Source of the DNA: Patagioenas fasciata
Taxonomy: Eukaryota > Chordata > Aves > Columbiformes > Columbidae
Assembly (NCBI RefSeq): GCF_037038585.1
Contig: NC_092560.1
Span: 57,901,049 to 57,965,048, forward strand
Length of the DNA stretch: 64,000 nt
Direction of reading: 5' to 3'
In this document: positions 34,234 through 47,600 of the stretch, piece after piece
How the letters are laid out: each line of letters opens with the position of its first letter
How positions within the stretch are numbered: position 1 is the stretch's first letter
Translations under genes and position numbers: made by a program
The notes under the pieces: model-generated
The model's database searches: none
The model's input: the letters and a program-made list of their open reading frames with translations, nothing else
Told to the model about the DNA's origin: nothing

Positions 34234-34248
34234 GTGTGTGTGTGTGTG
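34234..34248. repeat. (GT)n microsatellite
   Basis: Seven and a half copies of GT. It is short and probably weakly polymorphic. Confidence 0.85.
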
Positions 34249-34579
34249 GAAGGGTTATGACCCCTTTTATTTTTACAACCATTGCCATGATTTCATAATA
34301 CTGGCAGCAGTCACTTCAAGCGAGGGACTAGACTTTATTACTACAATTATATGCTAGTATGTGGGCATAAAACAGAAAAACTTTTCTGTAGATAAATGCC
34401 AGAAGCAAAATCCTTTTGTCCAACAAATAGTCCTGTAGCAGTGTTATGAATATTATATTAACCTCAATAAATGCTATGCCAGAAATGTCTACTGTACTTG
34501 GTGTAAGTTCTGTGTTCTTACAGCAGGTTTGTTCTGAAAAATGAATATACTCAACGCTGAGGGCATACAGCACCTTTCC

Positions 34580-34690
34580 TTTGCGAAGCACGTTATAGAT
34601 GTGCACACATAAATCATAATGGCCCATTGTAGGAGGCAGTAACATTATTTCAAACAGTAGGGAAACTGAGGCAAGGAGGGTACAGTTGAA
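34580..34690 (-). repeat. ancient MIR-type SINE, antisense
   Basis: The plus strand reads GCGAAGCACGTTATAG, later AGGAGGCAGTAACATTATTT and GGGAAACTGAGGCAAGGAG. This is the reverse of MIR core and tail sequence (CTCAGTTTCC, TAATAATAGTACCTACCTC, GTAAAGCGCTT in sense). The order and spacing fit. The overlapping 219-codon minus-strand open frame therefore runs through a SINE, which argues against its being coding. Confidence 0.6.
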
Positions 34691-37600
34691 TGTAGTGAAT
34701 GCAATTTTGGGTGTTCCAACTGTGATGCTGTGCGCATGTCCTGACAGTGTGGTGCAGGTGTGGGGTGACACAGGTTTGAGCCACAAGGCTCCAGCCAGGC
34801 CAACACTGGTGAGAACTCTGTCATTTGAGTTTTTGGGGCAGGGTGTGAAAGAGAAGGATGAATCCTGCAGGAGAGATGATGCACTGAACCCCATCCCTGC
34901 TGCCCCCAGACAAAACTCCTGTGCTGGCAGGGCAGGGCACTGCCCTTGGGTGAGGAGCTCCATCAGCAAAGGTGAAGGAGGAACCAAAGAAGAGAGTTTT
35001 GTTGAAGTCTGTCACTCTTCAGATCAACTCCTAAGGCCTTCCAGCTCAGCTATGAGAGCGTGGAGCTGCTAGCCTGCCAGCCAGCTGAACCAGGCTTGCC
35101 TAAAACCTGGCTTTCTGATTATGCACCAGAATGAAGTGCAGCCTGAGTAGTTCACAGCCTGGGCTGAGAGGTCAGCACCCAGGCAGAATGGCCCCAGCAA
35201 CACTAAGTGAGCTGCAAGTGCTGGGGACAGCTGCTCTCCAAATTTGGCAGGACTATAGGGTGGAAAGTTTTGGCCTAAGCAAGTGGTGACTCTGCGATCA
35301 GCAGTGATTTCAGACTCAGTGGTTCTCTCCTGAACCAGCATCACTCTCAGGCAAAGCAGGGCTGATGGCTGGTGGGGCTGCTCTCCTTGGCAAATGCTGA
35401 GCAAGACTCACTAGCAACTTAGCTAATAGAATTATATGCCTAACAGAAGGGATATAAAATCTAACAAAATGTTGATCTCTGTTTTTTTCACATTTATTTC
35501 CTTGCACCTGTTTTCAAGTAAGGTGATGGAGGTACACAGAGTAGCATATCCAACTCTATGGACACTAAGTGTTTTTCTCCACTGTCTTTCATTCCAATCA
35601 TATTAAATTTTCCATCGGAAAAGAAAAATGGCCAATAATGTAAATAGCACATTACACTGGAAAAGTAGATTGATTCAACTTTGTCTCAATTACCATGCTG
35701 GCATGGAATTAGTAAAATTACTGTTTGTGAATAATTCACAATGTCATTTTGAGTACTTTTCCCTCTTTGTAGGTGATCTGACTTTTTAGGTAGTTGCCTG
35801 ATAGCACATATCAGCCATTTTGATGTACAGCTGAATAACAAGCTGTTATTATTAACCACTTCCTATCAGTCCTATAAGCCCTGCAGTATCTGATGTGTTC
35901 TGTATATCTTCTTGACCGAAACTTCTGTAAAGAGAGAATGATATATAATGAATATGGTGCTTTTTGTTATGCATTTTCAGCATAACTGTTTGTTTTTGCT
36001 GTAAGTCGAGAAATAAGGTTGTACTCAGAGATTTTTAAAATGTCAAATGGTCACAAATGATGAATGATATGATCCTGCCGTCCCAAGTTACACTCATTGT
36101 TTATAGCCATGTAAATATTCACAGAACAAATCTAAATACATGTGGATATTGTGTATCTCTAATGACAAATGCTTGCAACAACTCATATTTCAAAAAAATT
36201 AATATGTGTAAACATGCGGCGGAGGTCAGTCCTGCAATAACATAACTTTTTCAGCTTTTGAAGATCAGGAACAACTGAAAATTACAACCAGCATGGATAT
36301 ACATTTTAGCTGGCTGTACATAAATGAAAGGTCAGCACAACCACAGGCAACCAGGATGCTTGAAATGGCAAAAGATATCTGAGGGTGAAACCAGAGACTC
36401 ATCCAAAAACAAGGGATGTAATCTCTCGACTGTTGACCAAGAATGAACTGCAGGCAATTCAGACCTCAATTCCCAGTGCTTTGTATTTTATTTACTGAAT
36501 AATGTTATAGCACAAGGCCCCTGTGCTTCTGAAACAAAAACACGTTTGATAGCAAACTGTTCCATGGAGAGGCTGCAACCTGAACAGTGTTTGTGTGTTT
36601 GGCTCCCCCATCCCCTCTGCAGCACCCCTGTTAGAGGGACAAAGCCAGGAGGGTGGCTGTTCCTCATGACATCTGCAGGTATTGCTGCTTTTCAGCTGCC
36701 TTCGGGCACCCTGGTATAGCACAGAGGTGAGAAGCTGTGGCTGGCTTGTGGCTGCCATGATAGGGAGGTTTTATAGCAACTTTATTATGTCAGAGTTTTA
36801 TGGTGATGACAACAAGGTGAGCAGTGCAACACTGCCAGTGGCCTGCTCTGCCTCTTCTCACTGAGAGTGCAAATTATTCTCACTACAGGATTCCTCGCCT
36901 AGTTATTATTTCTATTGTACAAATAGCGTGATGTGCAAGACAAAGTGACAGAGCTGAAGAACCTATCCACAAAGTCTTGTTTCTGCTCTGCTGATTTTCA
37001 GAGCTATACTTACTCTATTTTCAGTACAGTGTATCTGGTATTGACAAGTATTGACAACCCTGTAATGATGTTGAAACTTGAATCAAAAAGGAAAACTACT
37101 ACATGCAAAAGTCAGCCTGCTACTTAAGAGCATAAGGATCACAAAACTTGCTCCTGGCACCAGGTACATTTTGGAGAATTAGGCAGAGTGTGCAGCATGT
37201 TCATGATTGAAAACAAGGAGCTGGGCAGCAGCACTGTGAAAAGTGATAGCCCAAAACAATGTTGCTCAACCCAGTGCTCAAGCGAGGGTACTGAATTCTT
37301 GATCTATTCACTAACAAATATTTTGTCATTGCTTCCCTCAACTGCCACAGTCTTTTCCAGGTTCATCCTTGCAAGGATCAACATTAGGACTTATTCAATG
37401 ACTGTAACAGATCTTTACCTCTCATTTAGCAAGATTAATGAGCAAAGACTACCACTAGTCTGGGAGATCACACCTGGATTGATGATTTGAAATACTCATC
37501 ATGAAACTTCAAAGTTCACTGAAGAGAAAAGGTGTAAGATAATTTTATTGTATTGATGTTTTAATAATTATTATTCTCAAACACCCACTCAACTTGTCTG

Positions 37601-38457
37601 TCTCCTGTCATATAGATAAAAATAAACAGAAACCAGTCTGGTCTCTTTTGATATGCAGGACCATAATAGGATGGGGAGAACACTACCAGGGCAAGATAGG
37701 GCTGGTCTGAGGATCTTTATAGCCATCCCATGATTCCTAGTCCCTGGCTAGAAAATGGAAACGTATTTGGGAGAAGACAAGACCTCAAATTATGTTCTTG
37801 AATAAGAAAACTTCTTATTTTTTGCTGCATAATCTTGAGATTATGAACCTACATTTCTCATCTTGTCCTGTTGAAAGAAAATTAAAGAATAACCCAAATC
37901 AGAGACAGTGTTCAGCAGAAATCATCGAGTTTTGGCTGGGCAAAAAAGATATCCACCTCTGAATGTATTCCATAGTGTGAGCGGAGTGGTAAAGAGCATG
38001 CCTGAGAAGCACCAGCCTGCTGGATTAGCAAGGCGGTACTGAACAATGGATGCAAGCTTCCTGTTTGTGTTTTCTTGGCTTGGTTTTTGTGTAGCAGTCA
38101 ACTGATGTGTGTGAAACCTTGGCAGGTAACGAACTACACACTGAAACAGGCAGAAGCCAAACTTGCACTGATCCTCACATGTGAGTTGGACGCGGGAGCT
38201 GTGGGAAGAGGTGGGAAGGGGTGGGTGCTGGGCATAGCCACAGGCTGGGGAGCAGGAGAGAGAGCAGGGAAAAAGAACCATGTCTCAAAATAATGTATCA
38301 AAATCCTCTTTTTCTAAAAACTGTCTTGAACCTGGCAGACTAGTTATTTCTGATATGTATTTAATATTATATTTAATATTTTCCATCAGTTTACTACTAT
38401 CTCTACCTGTTTTGGTTTGGTTTTTGTTTTTTTTAATCATCCCTTTTTTCCCCCTAG
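34691..38457. other. unassigned sequence
   Basis: No gene is recognised. The block 35560-36260 is AT-rich and complex with ATTA and TGTTTGT cores and a short inverted repeat AATAACAAGCTGTTATT at 35834-35850, so it could include a conserved element. The last 25 bases are pyrimidine-rich and end in TAG. Confidence 0.4.
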
Positions 38458-38554
38458 GTGGTTCATTTCCTTTCCCCAGAAACAAACACACTGTTATCTG
38501 AAAATACCGTTCATTGCAGGAAGTCTGCTTTTCTGCCCTGTTTCTGTGCTTCCA
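38458..38554 (+). other. candidate internal exon (weak)
   Basis: A strong acceptor-like tract (CCCTTTTTTCCCCCTAG) ends at 38457. A donor-like CCA|GTAAGC lies at 38555. Between them the frame VVHFLSPETNTLLSENTV is open, and a second frame is open as well. I do not recognise the peptide, and base composition shows no coding periodicity. Chance is the simplest explanation. Confidence 0.12.
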
Positions 38555-38670
38555 GTAAGCTTCAGCCTCCAGATCTGGTGTTACAGCTCAGGGACGAAGT
38601 CCTTTATTATCCAGTTCTGCAAGGAAATAGTTGTGCATGAACTTTACAATTACTGTCCAGAATTTATCAG

Positions 38671-38742
38671 AAAAAAAAAAAAAAAAAAGACTCACACCAA
38701 AACAGAGCAAACAACCACCAAAACAAAACAAACAACCCCACA
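38671..38742. repeat. poly(A) then A/C-rich low complexity
   Basis: Eighteen A at 38671-38688 are followed by CAAA-type repeats to about 38742. No AATAAA lies just upstream and no retrocopy is recognisable, so it is taken as low-complexity DNA. Confidence 0.8.
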
Positions 38743-39771
38743 AAATTGTGCAATAAAATTTTTCATAATAAACTTTGCAGAAACTGTTTAAACTGTTTAT
38801 AATTTGCCTGTTTTTTAAGTTATGCAGAGAGGAGGAACCCAACATACTTCACGTGGGGCCACTTCTCTGTTTGGACCCGCTGGATACCAAATGGGACCAT
38901 TTACATTTGCAGCTGCTGGTACATATGCTAAAATTAGACTAAATAAAAAATAGCAGCTGCATGGGCAGAAACAAACCAAAGCTGATTCACAGATGGGGGC
39001 AGCTTGTGGAACTCAGGCGTTGCAGCTAGATTTGACACAAAGGCTGGTCCAGTGCAAGAGTCCTGTGCCTACGAAGACACAATAGCCTATAATGGTAAGC
39101 CAAAACTATGTTCTGCTCAACCCCCTTGCTAGGGAAATCCTTTCACTGCCCTGGACTTTTTTTTTTTTTTAATTCTTCATTTTATTTTTTTTAACATATG
39201 TTACAATGTCTCATTATGTAGGAACACATTTCCCTTTAACATGTCTGTCGTCTCCTATCCCCTCAGCCTCCCCCAGAAACTTTCCTTGGACAACCACACT
39301 CATTGTGGCCCATGCCAAGAAAAGCCCACTCTCTGCTTGTGTCCAGCCCCATGTTCCCTGCTAACTCCATGCCAAGACGTTGACAGAGTGCAGGATCGTT
39401 CTCTTCAGCCTTGTCACAGGCTATTTTTTTTTTAAAGGATTCCCTTTCAAAATGCTAGTGCAGTGGAACGTCATGACCTCTTCCACCAGCAGCTCCGTCT
39501 TGTGTTGCCCTATGCATTATATTCAGATAAAAGGATATATTGTGAGTTTTAAGAGCAGTCTGCATCATGGGGAGGAGGGTGCAGAAGGGGCAGACTGCAC
39601 AGTTCACACTCTCTGAATAGTCAAACTGGACTTTTCCAGGGCAGAAACTACCAAAGATTCCAACTAATTTTCATAGGAAATCTTAGCAAAATTCCTTCCA
39701 GCAGCATTAAGTGGTTGCAACCCTCCCGTTCATGGCAATACAAGATAATATGGGATGTATAGGATTTCTGG
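38743..39771. other. unassigned sequence
   Basis: Contains poly(T) runs at 39157-39170 and 39424-39433. No gene or named repeat is seen. Confidence 0.5.
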
Positions 39772-40604
39772 GTGGTGTGTGACAGAGATCCCTGTGGCTT
39801 AGCACAACCAGTGAAGGCCTATTGCCCCCTTGTCAGGCTCTGCATTCCCTGTTACTCTTGTTTCCAGGCAGGTTTGTTAGCTCAGGCTCCTCATAAGCAT
39901 GGTGCTTTAGGCCATGGGAGCAGTTACACGTGCCCTTCAGCACTCCCCAGTTGCAAAGCAGGCCTTTTATCCCCAGGAAACAGAGAGGACACTGCACAAA
40001 CAGCACCCTGGTGTCAAGTTTCCAGGCAGCTTTACTTCCACACTTGTGCAAAGACTTCACCACATTGCAAGGGTTCAGCAACCTTTTCTCCAGCTCTTCT
40101 CCACTCCTGGGCCCTACCAGCACATTGCCTGGCAGCTTCATCACCTCTGTATGGCTGCTTCAGCAGCAGTATCTTGTCACTTGCCTGTGCAGGGCTGTGC
40201 CAGCTACAGACAAAAACACATCCGAGCACTTCAGCCACAGTTCCTCCTTGGACCATAAGCATCAAAAATTCAGGCAAGGGTTTTGCGCTGGCACAGGTTA
40301 CCAAACAGTTAACTTGCACCCAACTTCAAACAGCTTCTCTGAGCAGGTTGGTGGGTCAGTGTGGCAGAGAGGAGGTGTCAGTGTGCCCCATGGAACCCCG
40401 TCACACACCCGCTCCCTGCCCCAGGGTGATTCCCAGCAGAACCTCAGGGCTGCCTGGCAGGCACCTGCCTCTGCAGCACTGCAGGGCACCAGCACCTGCC
40501 CAGAGCCTGGGAGGACAGATGGAGACCTTTTCCTGGTAAACGGCACATGTCCACAGCTGAGGCAGCAGCACTCAGATCCAGGTTGGATTCCTCCTTCACC
40601 CTGA
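39772..40604 (+). other. stop-poor region with overlapping long ORFs, no recognised product
   Basis: Two plus-strand frames are open for 255 codons (39772-40539) and 224 codons (39930-40604), and the minus strand has frames of 82 to 103 codons across the same DNA. The predicted peptides are rich in Cys, Pro, Ser, Gln and His with no domain, signal or repeat that I recognise. The simultaneous openness of several frames points to base composition (few TA-containing triplets) rather than selection on one protein. It is listed because it is the longest ORF of the window, not because coding is supported. Confidence 0.12.
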
Positions 40605-43600
40605 AAAGCCTTATTTAAGCCTTATGGTGTAACCACTATAGTTTCACCCCCTCTCTTCTATAAATTCTTGGACTTAATCTTATTTACAGCTTCAGCCACA
40701 AAGCAGGACAACGTCTTCCTGCCCTCCATGGTCTGGTGCTTGAGGCACTCTCTGGGAAAACGGAAAACAGACAGTAAACATTCTCAGGCTAAAGATGGAG
40801 CTGAACCTGTGTCTTCTATTTTGAGAGCTATTAAATTAGACAAGGAACAGCGACTGGCTGCACACAGAAGGGGCTGCTTGATGTGCATCAGGTCTGGACA
40901 CTTGAAGGAGCAAAGTCTGATATACCTTGGCAGTGCTCAGCCGAATATCAGAGGCAGCTGTATTTAAGAATAGGGACTTCTTGGATTGCAGTTTTGTTCC
41001 AAGGCACTGCAATTCCACTTAAGCTTTCCTTTAGGCAAGTCCTTCCCACACTGAGGCTTAAGTGCACTCCTTAATGATAAATGACCTTGGATGCCACTGC
41101 AGCAGACAGAGGGGGAGTCTGAAAGCTCTAACCCTGAGCCAGTTGTGAACCGTGCTGCAAACCCGTTTGGTAGCCCTTGTGTGAATGGGGCCTTTGTTAG
41201 AGACTGATGAGTAGGATGTTCAGAGAACTTGGGAAAGTATGCTTGGCAAGTAAACTCACCTAACTAATAATAAAAATGGTTTTCAAATTTGCCAGGCTTC
41301 TTTGCCTGAGGCGAGCACAATTAAAGTCAATGAATTGTTTAATGTGAGGAAATAACAAGAGAGGGAAGAAAAAAAGCATTCTGTTCCCTGATGCTGTTTT
41401 GGAATATCTCTTTTGCAGATCCTCCTCTGGATTGATGATAAAAGCCTTTGGCATGCATCCTGCAGAGAAATCAAGAAGCGTAACAGAGATATGTGAGTCT
41501 GTTGAGAGCTATATCCTACCTCAGCATGAAGATGGGCTCTCGGATCTAAGGCATTTTTCATCTCTAGCTGGGATGATCTATCTGGCAGGCATGTATTAGA
41601 TTTTGGATGTTTTAACAAGCCAGAATGCTTTCATGGGAGCACTCCCAATGACATGGAGAGCTGTTTCAAACATGCTGGCAAACTGCAGTCCTCCTCCACA
41701 AGAGGCCCAGAGCAGGCACTAATTACAGGATGGGTGTAGCACATACCTGCCTCTGGTGGGAAAGAACTGAGCCTGAGAACTCTATCTCCACAGATCCAAC
41801 CAACGTGCTTTCCTCTGTAAAACCAGGAGGCAGAAAAGATTTTTAACACTTGAGAAGAGACATAATCGTTGCAGATAAGGCAGGAACTTGATTTAGAAAC
41901 CGTCGTTCTTCTGACCTGGACAACATTTCCAGTGTATTTCCACCATTTATTGCTGTCACCCATAATTTTAAGGCCTTGAGCATTTTTAAGAGGCAGACAT
42001 ATACCAAGAGCTTTCAGATTAAAGCAAGCACTAAATTTGTCAAAAAAATATGGCGCTAATCCTGTGTTTTGGGGAGATTTCTTTAGTTCTTTGTGTTCTG
42101 CATCCTAATTGGCTCCTTACATAGCCTACTACAGATTCTTTTCCAAGATAATGGATTGGTAATCTTGGCTTGAATGAGACGAACACATTTTTAGGTGGTA
42201 TTTTCTGTTATTCTACAGTTCCTAGTTAACTAGAAATGGATTTATTTTTTAATATAAAAGAAATAGATAAGGGAGAGAGATTGATAGCTTTGCCTAACCT
42301 GCATTTTTGAATTGTGGTAGAAGAATCACAAAGATTAAATTTCCTTATTATTTCCTTATAATCTGTTCATTGGGATTCAGGAAGAATAGCCTCTTCTCTG
42401 AAGCATAAGTGTGTACTATTACACCAGACCATTACAGTGTGGAATAAGGACACACTACTTCGTGTTGGCAGAAGCCAGGTGTAGAATAACATCCTGGTGG
42501 TTCTTCTGCTACTAGTTATTTCTGAGGCCAAAGATCTCAGCAACCACCTTGCTCTCGGCAGTGCTAAAGGAAGGAGAGCGCAAGATACAATGGAACGCTG
42601 AATTGGCCAGAGCCTTGAGGTATGGCTGCCACACCCCTGAACATACCAAAAGCTACCACAGGTTTCCAGACTCTTGGGTTAGCTTTATCAGAACACCATA
42701 TTTTAAGCCACAGTCTTTTAATGGGAAAACTCAGACCTCCTATGTGAGATAGATTCAAACGCATCTCCACTCTCTGCAGAGACAAGCCCCACTTCAGAAA
42801 CAGCAATTTTCTGTGGCTTCCTGGACTGCAGGAAACTCCACACTGTCCTTTCTCAGTTCCTAGGAAAGCCAGGTTTTCTCCATTATCTTAAAGGCTCAAG
42901 TGTGGGTCCACTGAGAAAAGACCTTTGCTCTCCAGGTCTTTCCACCACTGCTGTTCATTGTTTTTCTGCTCTGTCCCATCATACGTTCCAGGGCTTCCCC
43001 AGCTACATGTTCCCAGGAGGTGGGCAGGATGGCAGCACCCCACACAAGGCCCACTGGCCCACTGTCAGCTCCCCTTTCCTCGCAGGCACGGCAGACAAGG
43101 CAGACAGACAGCCCCTCCGCCACATTGAATTACATTGCATGCTGCAGGAGGCAGCTTTACACACCCTGGGCTGACCAAGAGGGAGTCTGAAGTACGCGTG
43201 CTGAAGCCCTTCGGAAGCCTGGGCTTGCAGTTTGCTGTCCCAAGGAAAAGTTCAGCTGTAAGTGCAATGCAGTGACAAGTCTGGTCCAAAAGTCCCTCCC
43301 CTCTTCTCCCCTCCCCTGCAGTACACAGGGAAGTTGGTCGGTGCCAGCAGAAATGTCCCAGGAAAGCCACAGCGAGTGCCACCATGCACAAGGTAAGCTG
43401 CAAGCTCCCTGGCTCTGTGATCACGATCAGTAATGCATTCACAGGAGAGGACGGAAGAGCAGGGCAGCCAACACCACCCTCAGGACTGCTCGATGGCAGT
43501 ACTGTCTCTACTCGCTGACGATGGCTGCATGTGTGCAGAGGGTCGTATGCTCTTGGTGAAGATATGCCAGTAGAGCTGGCAGGCTGTGTACCAAGCTCAA

Positions 43601-44599
43601 ACCAGGCTCAGACTGCGGTGTCAGGTTTGCTTAGAACAAAGGAAATCACATTTCTTCCTGCCTTCCCCTGCTGCCCCCTTCTTGAATAGCCTTCCCTGCA
43701 GCTTAAGGAAGAGGCCCAGGTGGCAAACAGCCCCAGCTGTGCTGCCGGGGAGAGTGTGAGGAAACATGGAGTATTGCACGGCTGGAGTAGCTCACGGACC
43801 TGTCAGAGCTTGTGGAGAGCAGGACTCCCTTAATCACCTTTTCTCAAGGCACACTGCGTACTTTCCTCTGGTTTCACTGTTTGTGTCCCGCCTTTTCCCC
43901 TCCCATTTCATGTCACTCGTGCAGCTTTGCACTTAGATCTTCTGCTAGGCTTCCCATGCTCAAGGACCCCATTTGAACACAAGATATATCACCAGGTGCT
44001 TTCCCTTCCCCACCATGTCTTTAGACACTCTTTTTAGACCACTGACTATACATTTGAGTCTAAAAATGAATATTCAGCCCTCAAAATCTGTTGAAATCCA
44101 ATTTCATGTACACATGCCTCAGCACAGATATTGACATCAATTTGGGGGGACTGTTCACATGAAACAAGGCATGGGATATCTACCCTGACCCTTCACCATC
44201 TCTTTTCTGCTTCTGGTACATGTATAAATAGATAAAATGTTCAGATGATAGTCTAAAGCTAGCTCCTCTTTCCTGTTTTCTCAGCCTTCTAAAAGCTTTT
44301 CTTAGAAGCAGAGCATGGAGAAAGCAAAGGGCTTACAGAGTAAGTGCTGGTGGTGTGTTCAGGGTGGCCTGAGCAGTAGCCATGGTTGGGGAGTAGCTGG
44401 GAAGATCTGAGTGAAGGAACCAGATCTTCCTGCTGGCCTCTACCATGGGGGTGATTAAAAGGAAAAGATGAAAGTATAACAACACCATGTTATCACTCTG
44501 TGATCTACAAACATCTTCTTGCCATGGAGAGAATCGAGAGCAAGGTGGGATATGAAATGAACCTGTGAGTTAAAGGCATTTAACTCTTGGACAGCTTGC
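40605..44599. other. unassigned sequence, about 4 kb
   Basis: No gene or named repeat. A GC-richer, moderately CpG-bearing patch at about 43190-43560 includes frames on both strands with no known product. Confidence 0.4.
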
Positions 44600-44652
44600 T
44601 TTTTTTTTTTTTTGCACCCCTGCCCTCCCCCCTAATTTTTTTTTTTTTTTTC
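44600..44652. repeat. paired poly(T) tracts
   Basis: Runs of 14 T (44600-44613) and 17 T (44636-44652) flank a C-rich 22-base spacer. Confidence 0.8.
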
Positions 44653-47600
44653 AGAAGGGAAGATTGGTTATAAAATGCAATAGGTTTGATGTTGCTTCAG
44701 GGAAGCAGGGTCAGTGCTGGAGTGGGTACATCCCATCAAGGTGCTGTTCTCTCTGCCTCCTGTGGTCATGGTCCAGGAGCTCGGCAATGGTGCAAAGGCA
44801 GAACATGTGTGATGGGCAAGCTGGGGCATTGCTTCAAGGGACAGAGCTAAGACGCTTAGCATGTGCGCTGGTTTTCAGAAGTTTTAAGTTTTGCTGAGCT
44901 CAGTACTCAGAAGCACACAATCTTGGCACTGCATTAATGCATATCTTTGCCAGTAAATTTCTTAGTGATTAAAAGAAGAAGAATTTTTCTCCTTATTACA
45001 CATTTAGGCAGCTGCCATTACTCTCGGGCTGTGCAGGTGGCATGTTTTTGTTTCCAGTTTTAGGTGAAGGACCTGCTGAAATTCTGCAGAGTTCTTCTAG
45101 ATTTGTTTTCTACTTTACAGAACTGAAACAGATGATATTTACAAGGCATAACTGCTGCAGAGCAGAAGAAGCCATTAAGTAGGATTTTTAATCAAAACCC
45201 CTTGACAACTCCATTCTTGCTGGTCACACTATCTCTTATACAATGGTAACACACAGTTCTCTCCCTCTCATCAGTCGTGTCCCCATAACATCTTTGCAAT
45301 GTACAGCCACTACCATAATTTTCATCTTAACTCATCTCTAAGATATTAACTCTCTGAAAGTCACAGTACATACAAGACTTCTTGCTTGCTCTTGCTTATA
45401 TATTTATAAATGGCAGCCCGTAGGGAAACCCTCCTTTGTTTTCCTTGGCTGAGCTGTGCAGTGAGCCAGATACTCACCTCCTGCATCTCCAGCCAAGTTC
45501 TTCCAGCCATATCCATGGTCCAGTTACTCTCCTCTTACAACAGTCCATCATGCCTTCCTCCCTATGCCAGTGCAGCCATCCCATTGTTCCCTACCACTTG
45601 GGGGTCCTGTATGTCCCGCCTTCATATCTCCTGTTTACTTAGAGCTGAAATTTGTGTTATCTTAATTCATCGCTCCCAGATTTTTTGAGATTTAGGTCTG
45701 CATTTTCATCATCCCTCCTGCAAGATTCTGCCTCTCATGAAGAGGTACTTCCCAAGCACAGTAAGGCTCTTCTTCTGATTGCAGCACAAATGCACCTCCA
45801 CAAGGATCAGGGCTTCAGCCTGCTGGCATTTCCCCTGCCAGAGTGCAATCCCCAGGACTGGTGTAGGTTCAGGAGGGGACATGGAGGGCTGACTCCTTGC
45901 TGTGACAGAGTTCCCATCAGTCGTCTACAGCTGTTGACAACTTGGTAATTCTATAAGCTATAAAACTGGCTGGTTCTGTTTGATTCTAAAACTTTGATCA
46001 AGAAATTCCTCTTGAGGCCTAGGAAAACATAACAAACTCTACATTTAAATGGGAGCTTGGCAGACAAAACTATGGATAGTCCAAGAATCATCAAATTAAC
46101 AAATGCGATGATGCAGCTCTGTTTTGTAAACACAGTAGATGCAGCTAAGCTCCCATGAAAAGCCACAAGGCTGTAAAAACTAAAATGTTTATTCTTCCAT
46201 TACATTCAAGGATACTCATAAAAATAAAATAAAGTAAATAGACACTGAGATTAGAGGATTCCCATATATCAAATAAGGGAGCAATTCTGTACGTGGAAAA
46301 GAGAAAGAAATAGGGGTCAGTGATTTGAACTCTTTTCGTTTGTAATATCTATTTCCCCTCCTGCTGCTTGTCAGGACATAAAACCTGCATGTTTCAAGGA
46401 AGATTTTTATTTTGGAAAACTTCAAGCAGAGTGTCCAAAGAAAAAAACCTGTTGCCCATGGCAGTGCACATTTTCCTTAGTCATGCTGGCTGCAGAAGAG
46501 ATGGTGCGTGTTTTGAGAGAGGGTTTTCCCTCTCGCAGGCTGCCCTAATGACTCCTTGTGATGTGTTTACTAGATGAATCATACAGAAGTGCTAAGGGGA
46601 TGGAAGAGCTTCCCTTGTAGATATGCAGGCACCTCTGCATGTGATCCTCGGTTTGCTATACATGCCCAGGTATCACACTATACACAGACATATCCAGGCA
46701 TCCCTTCAGGCCACACATAACACAGTAGCTTCACACTCTGTCTTCCATTTTGAGAAGAAGGGCAAAGCAGGAGTGCAGATACAAAGGTATGAGCAGCCTG
46801 AGCAGAGGCTCTGGCAGCCTCACAACCTCCCTTGCTTTTCAGCTGCTTGCAGATTCTTATGCTCTCAAATTTACAAGCATCTTCCAAGTCCCATGCAAAG
46901 CTTCTCCCACCAAATCTTTTCTTCCCTGCTTTTTTTCTCAAAAATTTTCTACTCCCTTTCTTGACCTTCCTTCTGCCTTCCTTGTTTTTAAAGTCTACCA
47001 CTTAGGGCTCTCCACATAGTGCTGGGGAATCTGCGCCTTCAGATGCTCCTTCATGCCCCTTCAGAAAGCTCACTACTCCTGGCAAACCCTCCTGCCTTCT
47101 CACTCTCCATAATCCCTACTTTTCTCAGGACCTGAATTATTATCCCTGTAATTTGTCTTGTCTTTGTTTGATTTGCCTACCTTTCATGGCAAGCAGTTTA
47201 GAATAGGGACTACATCTTGCTCTGTCTCCGCAAGTTTGCTGCTATCTGCATCCCTTTAACAGCAATAAATCTTGAATCTGCCTTGCTATGCTTCTGAGAC
47301 TGCTTCAAACTTTTTTCAGTCTGGGTCTGATGGAAAAACCCTCTGGCACATTCAGGTTGCAGAATGGGTCTCCCATAAGCCCCCAGGGATTCACACTGGA
47401 CTTTCCCTGGGAGCACATCTCTTCCAGCTTTCACCAAGGCCCAGGAACACGGGGAGTGCTCAAGGTTCCCTGAGGGAGGGTCGTTTTCCCTACTCAAAAC
47501 TGGAATGAAAGAAAGGACAAAAAATGAGGAAAATATTACTATAAATGGAGAGAATCCTGTTCCCGGCTGGCAGGGTATTTTGTGAGTCATGGTTATTTTC

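Noticed and set aside
34328..34987. 219-codon minus-strand open frame
   Set aside because: It runs through an antisense MIR-type SINE (34580-34690) and shows no recognisable domain, so it is very unlikely to be a gene.
38671..38688. Poly(A) as the 3' end of a processed pseudogene
   Set aside because: There is no polyadenylation signal in the preceding 30 bases and the upstream sequence matches nothing recognised. The tract grades into CAAA low complexity.
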